Below, one piece after another: positions 1 through 7,460 of a stretch of 35,352 nucleotides of DNA. This DNA is from Streptomyces sp. Ru72 (GTDB lineage: Bacteria > Actinomycetota > Actinomycetes > Streptomycetales > Streptomycetaceae), in assembly GCF_002920635.1 (NCBI RefSeq), contig NZ_PQSR01000080.1, positions 1 through 35,352 on the forward strand. Reading direction: 5' to 3'. The translations under genes and the position numbers were made by a program. The notes under the pieces were generated by a model, which was given only the letters and a program-made list of their open reading frames with translations, was not told where the DNA came from and ran no database searches. The first letter of the stretch is position 1, and each line of letters starts with the position of its first letter.

Positions 1-303
1 GCCGCGGAACTCCCACTTCTCTTCCATCTCCTTCACCATCTGCTTGAGCCGGTTGCGGGCGAACCGGGCGATGCCGTCCTCCAGCTTCATGCCGTGATCG
101 GCGGGCGCGGAGACGACGGTGCCGGAGATGTGGCCGTCGATGGTCGACAGGGCGGTGGAAGCGCCCTTCTTCCCTCCAGGCTGGGTCCACAGCCACTCCA
201 CGAACATCACCAGGCGCCGGGGGGAACGGCGAGCAGCGGGACGCCGCCGATACAGCTCCGGGTGAGACGGCCGAGATCGGCTGTCAGCCCCTTCTGCCAG
301 CAT
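1..303 (-). CDS. Hypothetical protein, C-terminus cut by the left edge
   Basis: An open minus-strand reading frame enters from the left edge and stays open up to about position 303. The readable part has a Trp-rich stretch (VEWLWTQPGGKKG), a TIDGHISGTV segment, then a charged, probably helical tail (ARFARNRLKQMVKEMEEKW). I do not recognise a family. Start candidates are ATG 303, GTG 210, ATG 207 and ATG 90. None has a convincing Shine-Dalgarno, and the residues before about 210 are Arg-rich and look less protein-like. With the 303 start it would be divergent from the SUKH gene with only 6 bp between starts, so a shorter start is more plausible. It could be a real partial gene or a remnant. 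Confidence 0.35.
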   Translation of the reverse strand, partial: MLAEGADSRSRPSHPELYRRRPAARRSPRRLVMFVEWLWTQPGGKKGASTALSTIDGHISGTVVSAPADHGMKLEDGIARFARNRLKQMVKEMEEKWEFRG

Positions 304-309
304 GCTGCC

Positions 310-852
310 GTGACAAACACACCTGATCAACGTCCTACCGAAGCCACTCTCGCCTTCCTGCGCTCCGCGTTCCCGCCGGAATGGCGCGAGCCGGCGCTCG
401 GACATGAAGCTGTCGCGGAGTGGGAGCAGGAGAACCGGGTGGGCATCCCCGAGCCGTACAGGACCTTCATAGCGGAGATCAGTAACGGGTCCAGCCTCGG
501 CCCCGCCGGCGACGGCGGTCTTCAACCGCTCGGCTGGCTCCCCGACACGTGGCCCGACCTCGGCCCGCGACAACCAGGGGAACCGTTCCCCCTGGAGGCG
601 GCTTGGGCCTGGGAGGACGATGAGAGTGTCGACCCCGAGGACCCGCGGATCGACGCCGTATTCAACAAGGGGTCCGTCGTTCTTGGGTCCGAGGACGGGC
701 AGTCCTTCTGGCTCCTGCTCACCACCGGCCCCCGTCGCGGTGAGGTGTGGATGGTCGCCGACGTCGGCGCCATCCCGGCGCCCGGCGAGCAGGCATGGGG
801 GTTCGAGGAGTGGGTGCGGCGCTGGCACACCGGCGAGGACTGGTGGGACTGA
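310..852 (+). CDS. SMI1/KNR4 (SUKH) family protein
   Basis: The 180-residue product has the SUKH/SMI1-KNR4 fold signature. An N-terminal helix with LPxxYRxFI-like text (IPEPYRTFIAEISNGS) is followed by GPAGDGGLQPL, a KGSVVLGSEDGQSFWLLL strand pair and a C-terminal FEEWVRRWHTGEDWW helix. SUKH proteins often act as immunity proteins against contact-dependent or polymorphic toxins, but many streptomycete copies are orphans. No toxin gene is visible beside this one. I chose GTG 310 because the sequence upstream of it reads as low-quality Arg/Gly-rich translation and lacks family similarity. There is no Shine-Dalgarno; a CATGCT hexamer lies just before the GTG. The family call is strong; an immunity role here is inference. 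Confidence 0.82.
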   Translation: MTNTPDQRPTEATLAFLRSAFPPEWREPALGHEAVAEWEQENRVGIPEPYRTFIAEISNGSSLGPAGDGGLQPLGWLPDTWPDLGPRQPGEPFPLEAAWAWEDDESVDPEDPRIDAVFNKGSVVLGSEDGQSFWLLLTTGPRRGEVWMVADVGAIPAPGEQAWGFEEWVRRWHTGEDWWD

Positions 853-1137
853 CCCCGCAGTCCTGCGCAGTCGCAAGGCCGCAGGCCGTTCGAATGCCTC
901 CCGGATTGTGGCGGCCGCCGACGGGAGGCAGGGTGGTGTCGAGGCCGTTTGGGCGAGGCAGAAGGCACACGACCTGTCACGGATGCGGCTGTGGCTTGTC
1001 CTCGTCGCGAAGCGAGTTATGTGAGCTGGGAACCGGCGCCCTTGGTCACCGCCGAACGAGTGGGTCGGTACACCGGTCCGAAATGCGGTAGCCGACGCAA
1101 GATCGCCCATTCCGGCAGGCTTACGGAGGTGTGGTGC

Positions 1138-1575
1138 ATGTCCGCGAAGAACCCAGAGCATGGGACCCCCGACGAGGTCTCGTTGCCGCCTGAAGTCAAG
1201 TTGCTGCAGGAAGTCACTCCGCCCTTCTTTCCCGAAGGCGGTTCCGGAATGACCATCCTCGTCGAGTGGCCTCCCGGTCACCCAGGGCTCCCTCCGCATC
1301 GCCACTCGGGCCCGTCGTTCGGCTACGTGATGGATGGCGCCCTCCGGTTCGAGCTCGAGGGCGAGCCCGAGCGTGTGGTCGAGGCCGGTGGGACGTTCTG
1401 GGAGCCAGGCGGTGACGTGATCCACTACCAGGACGGCAACGCCCTCTCGGACGCACCGACCAAGTTCGTGGTGACCATGGTGTGCGCGCCGGGTCAGCCG
1501 ATGCTCACGCTGGTCGACGAGGAGGAGCTGAAGGAACGAGCGCACCTGCGCGCCCCGCGTCCCACCGAAGGCTGA
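1138..1575 (+). CDS. Cupin domain-containing protein
   Basis: The product is 145 residues with a single cupin barrel. Motif 1 is PPHRHSGPSFGYVMDG, with metal-ligand His at about residues 54 and 56; the usual Glu position is not conserved. Motif 2 is GGTFWEPGGDVIHY, with His at about residue 97. Small single-domain cupins of this type are usually metal-binding proteins of unassigned function or auxiliary isomerases and dioxygenases; the sequence does not say which. ATG 1138 is preceded by GGAGG at about 1125-1129. It stands alone: about 285 bp upstream has no gene, and about 600 bp downstream has nothing recognisable. Confidence 0.85.
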   Translation: MSAKNPEHGTPDEVSLPPEVKLLQEVTPPFFPEGGSGMTILVEWPPGHPGLPPHRHSGPSFGYVMDGALRFELEGEPERVVEAGGTFWEPGGDVIHYQDGNALSDAPTKFVVTMVCAPGQPMLTLVDEEELKERAHLRAPRPTEG

Positions 1576-2183
1576 CCTGCGAGATCGACAAGAGCGCAGA
1601 GTTCGGAACACCGGTCCACGTGCCTCCCTTTGCAGCAACCCGTCATCGTCATCGATCTCACGAACCCGCACACGTTCTGCCACCCGGACCGACTCATGGT
1701 GACGCACCGCTGCGCCGGCACTCGAGCGACGCGTCATCACAGCAGGGCAAGGGGCGCCTGATACGGCACTACTGAGGTTTTCAGTTCGGGGTGGCCGACT
1801 GTTCTCAAGTTGGCTCGGGGGCGCTTGATGGGATCCCGACCGATCGGTCTGATCGGGTGGGATGTTGTCGTTGGGCAGGCCGTTCGAGTCCGTTGTTCGG
1901 GGCCGCTAGTGCATGTGGGCGGTGTGCGTCGGTCCGTGAGGCGTTTCGGTGGCAGTCCGGTGGCGGCACGACGATCACCCGACCGCCCTGTCGCCACACC
2001 CAACTCCCGCACCGACCCTATTTCATCCCGTCGGGAGGCAGCGGCTCGCTCGTCACCCGGTGCAGCGCTCGCTGGGAACCGCCGCGAACTCCACAACCGG
2101 GTGAAGCTTCCCGGTCAGGGCCATAGTGGCCGTGACCCACCTGGCCGCGGCTCGGTCGTCAACACATATCGCCCTTGGGGGTC
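1576..2183. other. Gap with no recognisable gene
   Basis: About 600 bp between the cupin gene and the lipoprotein remnant. Open frames exist on both strands, but their translations are Arg/Pro/Ser-rich with no family resemblance, no ribosome binding site and no domain motif. The stretch may be decayed coding or insertion-sequence DNA. I see nothing I can name in it. Confidence 0.4.
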
Positions 2184-2669
2184 ATGCGCACCCGCGCCGT
2201 CATCGCCGCTGCCCTGCTGCTCGGCGCCGCCGCCACCGCCTGCAGCAGCGATGCCGGGGCCAAGCCGGCGCCCACGGTCACCGTCACGCAGACCGTCACT
2301 GCGGCGCCCAGCACCGAGGCCGCCGACTCCAACGCTGGCGTCCTCAAGACGGGTACACAGAAGGCTGTCGACGATGGCCTGAACAACATCCACACGACCG
2401 TGCAGGCCCGTGGAGTACCAGCAGCCCTACAAGGGCCTCCAGCCTGAGAAACGCCCAACTTCCAGGGCGTGGACGTCTGGGCGACTGCCAGCGTCGAGGT
2501 GTGCAACATCGTCGGCGCCGACACGAGCGTTGACGATCAGATGCTGACGAACCTCTCAGAAGAGAAACAGCTGCTGACGCCCAACTGCCGTAGGCAGAAC
2601 GTGGAGCGTCTCACGGCCAGATTCGACCACCCCGGGAAACGTGGGTGGCGCCCGCCTCTTCCCAACTAG
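2184..2669 (+). pseudogene. Small lipoprotein, broken by two compensating frameshifts
   Basis: ATG 2184 begins a typical lipoprotein leader (MRTRAVIAAALLLGAAATAC, lipobox Cys at about residue 20) followed by a Pro/Thr-rich linker. The first frame stops at 2445-2447. The protein-like text moves to the +1 frame at about 2400-2410 (VEYQQPYKGLQPEKRP), then back to the original frame at about 2455-2460 (FQGVDVWATASVEVCN) and runs to TAG 2667-2669. The middle and last pieces read as one secreted beta-sandwich domain of the kind found in actinobacterial DUF4352-like lipoproteins; that family link is tentative. An insertion then a deletion about 50 bp apart would explain the pattern, from real decay or sequencing error. 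Confidence 0.55.
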
Positions 2670-2696
2670 GCGCTGCAGCGGACGCCGCCCGGTGCC

Positions 2697-2730
2697 GGCC
2701 CCTCCAAGGCTGTGCCTCCCTGGAGGGGCC
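2697..2730. terminator. Bidirectional hairpin terminator
   Basis: Perfect 10-bp inverted repeat GGCCCCTCCA / TGGAGGGGCC with a 14-nt loop. It lies between the plus-strand lipoprotein remnant (ending 2669) and the minus-strand FG-GAP gene (ending 2735), where a shared terminator for convergent genes is expected. A strong U-tract is absent, as is common in actinobacteria. Confidence 0.65.
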
Positions 2731-2734
2731 GCTT

Positions 2735-3385
2735 TCAGAAGCCGCCGTTGAGGTCGTACCAGTCCCGGTAAAGCATTTGGTACTTGGCGAAGGAGCCGTT
2801 GCCGTTGCCTGCGTAGAGCCGTAGCTCGTTCGCCTCGGACGTGGCGTCGGGGTTGAGGTAGCCGTCCTGGGTGGCCGCGACCAGGTCGTCGCGTCCGTCG
2901 CCGTTGACGTCGCCGATGCTGACGAAGGCCGACATCTGGCCCCAGCCGCCGCCGAGGAGTTTCCGGGCGCCGAAGGAGCCGTGTCCGTTGCCGGGGTACA
3001 GCCACAGATTGCCCGAGGTGTCACGGGCCAGGAGGTCGCCGTGGTGATCGCCGTTGAGGTCACCCGGTGCGGTCAGGGCGTTCATGGACTTCCAGCCGCC
3101 GCCCAGGGACTTGCGGGCGCCGAAGGTGCCGTGGCCGGTGCCCGCGTACAGCCACAGGGTGCCGGCGGAGTCACGGGCCAGCAGGTCGCCGCGTCCGTCG
3201 CCGTTGAGGTCACCGGTGGCGGTGATGGTGGCCATCGACTTCCAGCCGCCGCCGAGGTCCTTGCGTGTGCCGAACTTGCCCCGGCCGTTGCCCGGATAGA
3301 GCCATAGCTCGCCGGAGGAGTCGCGGGCGACCAGGTCTTCGGTGCCGTCACCGGTGAGGTCGCCGTGCCGGGTGAGGGCGGTCAT
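2735..3385 (-). CDS. FG-GAP/VCBS repeat protein, C-terminal part of a frameshifted gene
   Basis: The frame encodes 216 residues built from tandem FG-GAP (VCBS-type) beta-propeller repeats. The repeat has the form GDLNGDGRGDLLARD...LWLYAGTGHGTFGARKSLGGGWKSM and occurs about five times. The DxNxDGxxD loops are the calcium-binding core of each blade. The upstream frame (3385-3924) carries the signal peptide and first repeat and ends in a TGA that overlaps this frame's ATG as TGATG at 3381-3385. Adding one base there would restore a GW-x-M junction like that of the other repeats. It is therefore most likely the second half of one secreted protein. Translation by re-initiation at the overlap is possible, but this half has no signal peptide of its own. 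Confidence 0.75.
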   Translation of the reverse strand: MTALTRHGDLTGDGTEDLVARDSSGELWLYPGNGRGKFGTRKDLGGGWKSMATITATGDLNGDGRGDLLARDSAGTLWLYAGTGHGTFGARKSLGGGWKSMNALTAPGDLNGDHHGDLLARDTSGNLWLYPGNGHGSFGARKLLGGGWGQMSAFVSIGDVNGDGRDDLVAATQDGYLNPDATSEANELRLYAGNGNGSFAKYQMLYRDWYDLNGGF

Positions 3386-3924
3386 CAGCCGCTGCCGAGC
3401 AGCGTGCCGTCCCCGGTGCCGGAGACGAACCAGAGGCGGCCACTGCGGTCCCGGGACAGCAGGTCCGCGCGGCCGTCACCGTTCAGGTCGCCGAACCCGG
3501 CGGTGCTCGGGCTCGGCTGCGCGTTCCACCCGGCGTAGGGCGGTTCGATGCACTCCCGCTCGTTGGGAACGAACTTGACGGAGCTGATCGCTTTGTCGAG
3601 GCTCGAGTCGTAGCTGGACAACCCGTTGTCCGGTGGGTCGGGGAAGTAGCTGCCGCTGTACTTCGGGTCGCTGTAGAGGCAGGAAACGCTGGACGTGCGG
3701 TTCCAGTAGGAGCGGATCCTGTTGTCCCATGTGCCCATCGTGGGCATGTCGGTGCGGGTCTTCACCATGGAGCCGGTCGCGTCCGTACCGCTCCATCCGC
3801 ACAGGTAGCCGGACGGGCAAGCGCTCGCCGACATGGTGGCGGCCTGCGCCGGTGCGCTGAGCGGCACTGCCGCCAGCGCCATGCTCCCCGCGCCCACCAG
3901 CAGCCGTCTGAGAGGTCTGTTCAC
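3385..3924 (-). CDS. Secreted peptidase inhibitor I36-like / FG-GAP protein, N-terminal part
   Basis: Starts at GTG 3924 with an AAGGGATCT-type ribosome binding site. A Sec signal peptide (MNRPLRRLLVGAGSMALAAV, cleavage near AQAA) is followed by a Cys-containing domain (ACPSGYLCGWSG, then SVSCLYSDPKYSGSYF and NERECIEPPYAGW). That layout resembles the peptidase inhibitor family I36 / small crystallin-like domain of actinobacteria. Residues from about 145 begin the first FG-GAP repeat (GFGDLNGDGRADLLSRD). The frame ends at a TGA inside TGATG, where the next repeat continues in another frame. The native product was probably an exported protein of about 395 residues with an inhibitor-like head and a calcium-binding propeller tail. 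Inhibitory function is inferred from family only. Confidence 0.72.
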   Translation of the reverse strand: MNRPLRRLLVGAGSMALAAVPLSAPAQAATMSASACPSGYLCGWSGTDATGSMVKTRTDMPTMGTWDNRIRSYWNRTSSVSCLYSDPKYSGSYFPDPPDNGLSSYDSSLDKAISSVKFVPNERECIEPPYAGWNAQPSPSTAGFGDLNGDGRADLLSRDRSGRLWFVSGTGDGTLLGSG

Positions 3925-4171
3925 CTAGATCCCTTCTGGGATTTTCCTGGGAGATCGATGAGGACGAGCGCGCTGTATGCCTGTTCCGCCGACGTGTGGC
4001 TCGTCGTCCCGTGCTGATCAAGGTTGATCACAGGGAGACCGTCACCCGCAGCCGGATGTAGTCGAGGCCTAGTACTCCAGCCGTAGGTCGTTACGCGCCC
4101 TGGTCTTGGGGCCGTCTGCCACTGGCGGAAACCCAGGTGGCCTCAGCGCACGATCTGGGTAGAGTCGGGCA

Positions 4172-4666
4172 ATGCCCGAGCTGAGGCGGCTGCATGCCAA
4201 CCACGCCCCGGCGGTCCTGGCCTTCGAGCTGGCGAACCGCACCTACTTCGCTGCCTCGATCTCCGACCGCGGCGACGACTTCTTCGACCAGTTCACCGAC
4301 CGGTACAACGCCTCGCTGGCCGAGCAGGAGGCCGGTATCTGCGCTTTCTACGTGCTTGTCGCCGAGGATGGCTCGGCACTCGGCCGGTTCAACTTGTACG
4401 ACTTGGAGGACGGCACTGCGAGACTCGGCTACCGGGTCGCGGAGCGGGTCGCCGGCCGCGGCGTGGCGACCGCGACCGTCCGGGAGCTTTGCCAGCTGGC
4501 GGCGGCGCGGCACGGGCTGCGCACACTGCGGGCGGCCACCTCCCACGACAATGTTGCGTCCCAGAAGGTGTTGGCCAAGGCCGGGTTCGTCCCGGTTGGC
4601 CCGGCCGCCCCGGCCGATCTCGGCGGCAAGTCAGGCACCTGGTACCAGCGCGACCTTCAGCCGTAG
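4172..4666 (+). CDS. GNAT family N-acetyltransferase (RimJ/RimL type)
   Basis: The 164-residue product has the full GNAT fold. LGYRVAERVAGRGVATATV at about residues 85-103 contains the R-x-x-G-x-G/A acetyl-CoA pyrophosphate loop (RVAGRGVA). It is followed by HGLRTLRAATSHDNVASQKVLAKAGFV, the RimJ/RimL-like C-terminal motif with the N-x-x-S-x-x-V-L-x-K-x-G-F signature. It transfers an acetyl group from acetyl-CoA to an amine, but the acceptor cannot be told. There is no Shine-Dalgarno; a TAGAGT hexamer lies 6 nt before ATG 4172, which suggests leaderless transcription. IS701 debris starts about 250 bp downstream. Confidence 0.88.
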   Translation: MPELRRLHANHAPAVLAFELANRTYFAASISDRGDDFFDQFTDRYNASLAEQEAGICAFYVLVAEDGSALGRFNLYDLEDGTARLGYRVAERVAGRGVATATVRELCQLAAARHGLRTLRAATSHDNVASQKVLAKAGFVPVGPAAPADLGGKSGTWYQRDLQP

Positions 4667-4919
4667 ACCGTGATCTTGCTGGTGGACCGGCTGCAAGAAG
4701 GCTGCGGCCACCGCTGGTCATCGGTGTGTGAAGACTAACGATCTTGCTGAGGCCGCAGGTCACAGCGGAGACCCTGCCCGCTGACAGGAAGCGTTGAGGC
4801 CGGATAACGGTCCGGTTCGCGCGGGTCGAACCTCGGCGCCGGGTAGGGGACTTGGTGCTGGGGCTTCTGTCGGATCTGCAGCGCCGTCTACCTCGTCTAT
4901 GCGGGCCTGCGCGGGCACG

Positions 4920-5513
4920 CGGCGGCGGGACCGGGAGCTGTACGTCCCGCGCTCGTGGACGTGCGCTCCGCACCGCTGCCGGGCCGCGGGGCTGGGCGGG
5001 GCCACCGTCTTCGCAACCAAGCCGGAACTGGCCGCCCGCATGATCGGCCGGTTTGTCGACGCCGGGCAGCGCGTGGGCTGGGTCCCAGGCGACGAGGTCT
5101 ACGGCAGCAACCCGAAGCTGCGAACCGCCTTGGAAGAGCGCCAGGTCGGCTGCGTGCTCGCCGTCGCCTGCTCACACGAAGTCACCACCAGTGCAGGGAG
5201 GTTCCGCGCGGATGCCCTGGCCGCGAAAGTGCCCAAGCGGGCCTGGCAGAAGCTGTCGGCCGGGGCCGGTGCCAAGGGGCACCGATTCTACGACTGGGCC
5301 GTCATCGACCTGGCCGAACCGCGCCCAGGCAGCCGTCAGCTGCTGATCCGCCGCAACCGCACCACCGGTGAACTCGCCTACTACCGCTGCTTCTGCCCCG
5401 CCCCAGTGTCCCTGGCCGCCCCGGGCCGCGTCGCTGGATCAAGGTGGCGGGTGGAGGAGACCTTCCCATCCGGAAAGGGCCTGGCTGGACTCGACGAGCA
5501 CCAGGTCCGCAGC
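4920..5513 (+). pseudogene. IS701-family transposase remnant, 5' truncated
   Basis: Starting at about 4920, the plus-strand translation matches the middle of IS701-family transposases: RDRELYVPRSWT, then FATKPELAARMI, GWVPGDEVYGSNPKLR, DWAVIDLAEPRPGSRQLLIR and WRVEETFPSGKGLAGLDEHQ. The segment keeps the DEVYG Asp and the WRVEETF Glu of the DDE catalytic set. The N-terminal third with the first Asp is missing. The frame continues upstream to 4794, but that part does not look like IS701. At about 5513 the IS701 text stops and IS5-type text begins. The gene is non-functional. Confidence 0.72.
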
Positions 5514-5702
5514 GCGCCGCGGGGTCGAGAGCTCAGCCCGCCTTGGCCGTCACCGCTGGGTGGTCGAGCGGACCATGTCGTGGCTGTCCGGGTGCCGTCG
5601 GCTGCACCGGCGCTACGAGCGGAAGCCCGAACACTTGGCTTCACTGCAATCGCGGTCATGCTCATCTGCCTACGGCGTCTGGGTGTCAGCGCCGGCCGGT
5701 AG
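5514..5702 (+). pseudogene. IS5-type transposase C-terminal remnant fused to IS701 debris
   Basis: Right after the IS701 segment the plus strand reads LGRHRWVVERTMSWLSGCRR followed by LHRRYERKPEHL, the classic C-terminal VERTMSWL/RRYERKPEH block of IS5-type DDE transposases. After EHL the text moves one frame and continues as GFTAIAVMLICLRRLGVSAG up to the TAG at 5700-5702, so a small deletion has broken even this fragment. Only the last 60 or so codons remain. An abutted IS701 middle and IS5 tail implies an insertion followed by a deletion. Confidence 0.7.
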
Positions 5703-5712
5703 CGTCTGCCAG

Positions 5713-6252
5713 GTGACCGACGACGCCGTCATCTGGAACCGGCTCGCCGCCTTGCTGCCGGAGGCCGAAGCCCAGGAAGTCAAAGACTTCTGGGACATCG
5801 GAGAACAGGAGGCGGGACTTGGCCTGCTCGTCTCCGGCATCCTTGGCCACCAGGTGCCGATCAGCGAGACGGTCAGGGCCCAGATCTCCGTGCTCGCGGA
5901 GACCTGGGGCGAGCGAGAGACGCTCACACCACGGATCCTGCGGTGCCGTGATGACGGCACATCGGGCCACCTGAAGCTGATCGAAGACGACGCAAGCACC
6001 GACCTCGAGGCAATAGGTGGGGCCGAACAGGACCTGGCCGGTCTCGTCCTCGTCCCCTGGATCGCCTGCATGAGATGCGGCCATGTCCTGATGCGCGCCC
6101 ATGCCCGAGAAAGCCGGGGAGATCTCTCCTACCTGGCGCACCACTACGTCATCACGACGCCGAACCGAGCCACCGTCCTGCGGCTCTTCCCCGCCGACTC
6201 CGCCGGCGTAGCCTTCGCTGCCCTCCAGCGTGCGTGTTCCGACGCACCATAA
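5713..6252 (+). CDS. Hypothetical protein
   Basis: GTG 5713 opens a 179-residue frame with normal codon use. The text begins VTDDAVIWNRLAALLPEAEA, then WDIGEQEAGLGLLVSGILGH and a C-terminal VITTPNRATVLRLFPADSAG. A Cys pair lies in IACMRCGHVLMRAHARESRG. I recognise no family, though similar proteins seem typical of streptomycetes. The frame is continuous with the IS5 remnant upstream, so the N-terminus is set only by the change in sequence character and could differ. It stands alone and may be leaderless, as no clear ribosome binding site is seen. Confidence 0.6.
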   Translation: MTDDAVIWNRLAALLPEAEAQEVKDFWDIGEQEAGLGLLVSGILGHQVPISETVRAQISVLAETWGERETLTPRILRCRDDGTSGHLKLIEDDASTDLEAIGGAEQDLAGLVLVPWIACMRCGHVLMRAHARESRGDLSYLAHHYVITTPNRATVLRLFPADSAGVAFAALQRACSDAP

Positions 6253-6382
6253 GAAACAACGCCTGACGACCCCGCAGGGTCAGAACCGGTCTAGGCGGTT
6301 TCGGTTAGATCATGGCGGGCTCGCTGTTCCTGGACCCACTTGGCTGTCCAAGGTGCGGGGCTGAGCCGGATAGGCTCGGGCG

Positions 6383-6925
6383 ATGCCGGACACAGCATTG
6401 CTCATCATCGATATGCAGACTGCCTTGTTGGGCGACGCGCATGACGTCGGGGCTTGCCTGCACAAGGTCGCCAACCTGGCCGAACAGGCTCGCGCCGCTG
6501 GCGTGCCGATCATCTACCTGCGACAACGGCTCCATGACGTGCCTGCTGGCCTGATCGAGGTCCATCCGGTGGTGGCACCCCAGCTGGGCGATGTCGTGCT
6601 GGACAAGGACAGCGCGGACTCCTTCCTCGACACCGGGCTCGGTGATCTGCTGGACGAGTCGGCGGTGTGCCGTGTGATCGTCACCGGCTTCGCCACCGAG
6701 TACTGCGTTGACTCCACCAGCCGCGGCGCGCTCTCACGTGGCTACGACCTTGTGCTCGTCTCAGACGGACACACCACGCCGGAACGCCCGCCCGGTGCTG
6801 CGCCGTCGGCCGCTCAGGTCATTGCCCACCACAACACGACCTTCTCAGCCATCCAGTACGCCGGGCGCTCAATCACGGTCACACCGGCTGCTCACGTCCG
6901 CCTCGATGCCGCCCTGGCGAGCTGA
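6383..6925 (+). CDS. Isochorismatase-family cysteine hydrolase
   Basis: The 180-residue product has the complete isochorismatase-fold catalytic triad: Asp10 in LLIIDMQ, Lys75 in VVLDKDSADSF, and Cys108 in VTGFATEYCVDSTSRGA. The family includes nicotinamidases, N-carbamoylsarcosine amidases, ureidoacrylate hydrolases and isochorismatases, which hydrolyse C-N or C-O bonds through the Cys. The residues visible do not fix the substrate. ATG 6383 lies 6 nt after TAGGCT, with no Shine-Dalgarno, so the mRNA is probably leaderless. It is a stand-alone gene between a hypothetical and an IS5 remnant. Confidence 0.88.
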   Translation: MPDTALLIIDMQTALLGDAHDVGACLHKVANLAEQARAAGVPIIYLRQRLHDVPAGLIEVHPVVAPQLGDVVLDKDSADSFLDTGLGDLLDESAVCRVIVTGFATEYCVDSTSRGALSRGYDLVLVSDGHTTPERPPGAAPSAAQVIAHHNTTFSAIQYAGRSITVTPAAHVRLDAALAS

Positions 6926-6939
6926 GGAGAGCGTCCGGA

Positions 6940-7316
6940 TCAGCGGGCGGACCAGAAGAAGATGCCCGCGACGTGGAGTCAAGCCAAGTAGATGGCCGCG
7001 GTCTTCTCATAGCGGGTGGTGATGCCGCGCCACTGCTTGAGGCGGTTGATGCACCGCTCGACGGTGTTGCGCTGCTTGTAGGCATCGCGGTCGAAAGACG
7101 GTGGTCTGCCGCCGCGGCTGCCCCGCCGCAGCCGGTGGGCGCGCTGATCCGCTGGAAGGGATCACCGCCGGGATGCCGCGCTTGCGCAGGTGCTCGCGGA
7201 TGGCGCGTGAGGAGTACGCCTTGCTGGAACTTGGAGGCGATCGCGTCGATCGCCTCACGATGATCCCGCCAGCGGCCATCCCGCCTCGGCGTTCGGTCCG
7301 GGAGTAACGGCTCAAT
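6940..7316 (-). pseudogene. IS5-family transposase C-terminal remnant
   Basis: The minus strand reads KAYSSRAIREHLRKRGIPAV, then in a shifted frame ADQRAHRLRRGSRGGRPPSF and DRDAYKQRNTVERCINRLKQ, then an in-frame TGA near 6980 and LHVAGIFFWSAR up to TGA 6940-6942. This is the C-terminal half of an IS5-type (IS427-like) transposase with the N-T-V-E-R-C-I-N-R-L-K catalytic Glu block. A frameshift near 7165 and a stop where the family has Gly show it is dead. No intact terminal repeat was identified. Confidence 0.75.
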
Positions 7317-7460
7317 CCGTGCCTACTGCACGGCAGTCAACGTCATACCCGAACCAACGACCCGGCGGATCCGAACGAGACTGCCTAGCCGCCGGAGTGC
7401 AGTTGCGTCGCGGGGCAGGGAAGGAGGTCCGCCGTCAGAGGGGTGTGTCAGAGTCTTTGC

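Noticed and set aside
94..309. N-terminal extension of the SUKH gene to position 94
   Set aside because: The added residues are Arg/Gly/His-rich with no family match, and the minus strand looks more protein-like there.
4672..4749. Direct repeat GATCTTGCTG (4672-4681 and 4740-4749) as an IS target duplication
   Set aside because: Both copies lie on the same side of the IS701 remnant, not flanking it.
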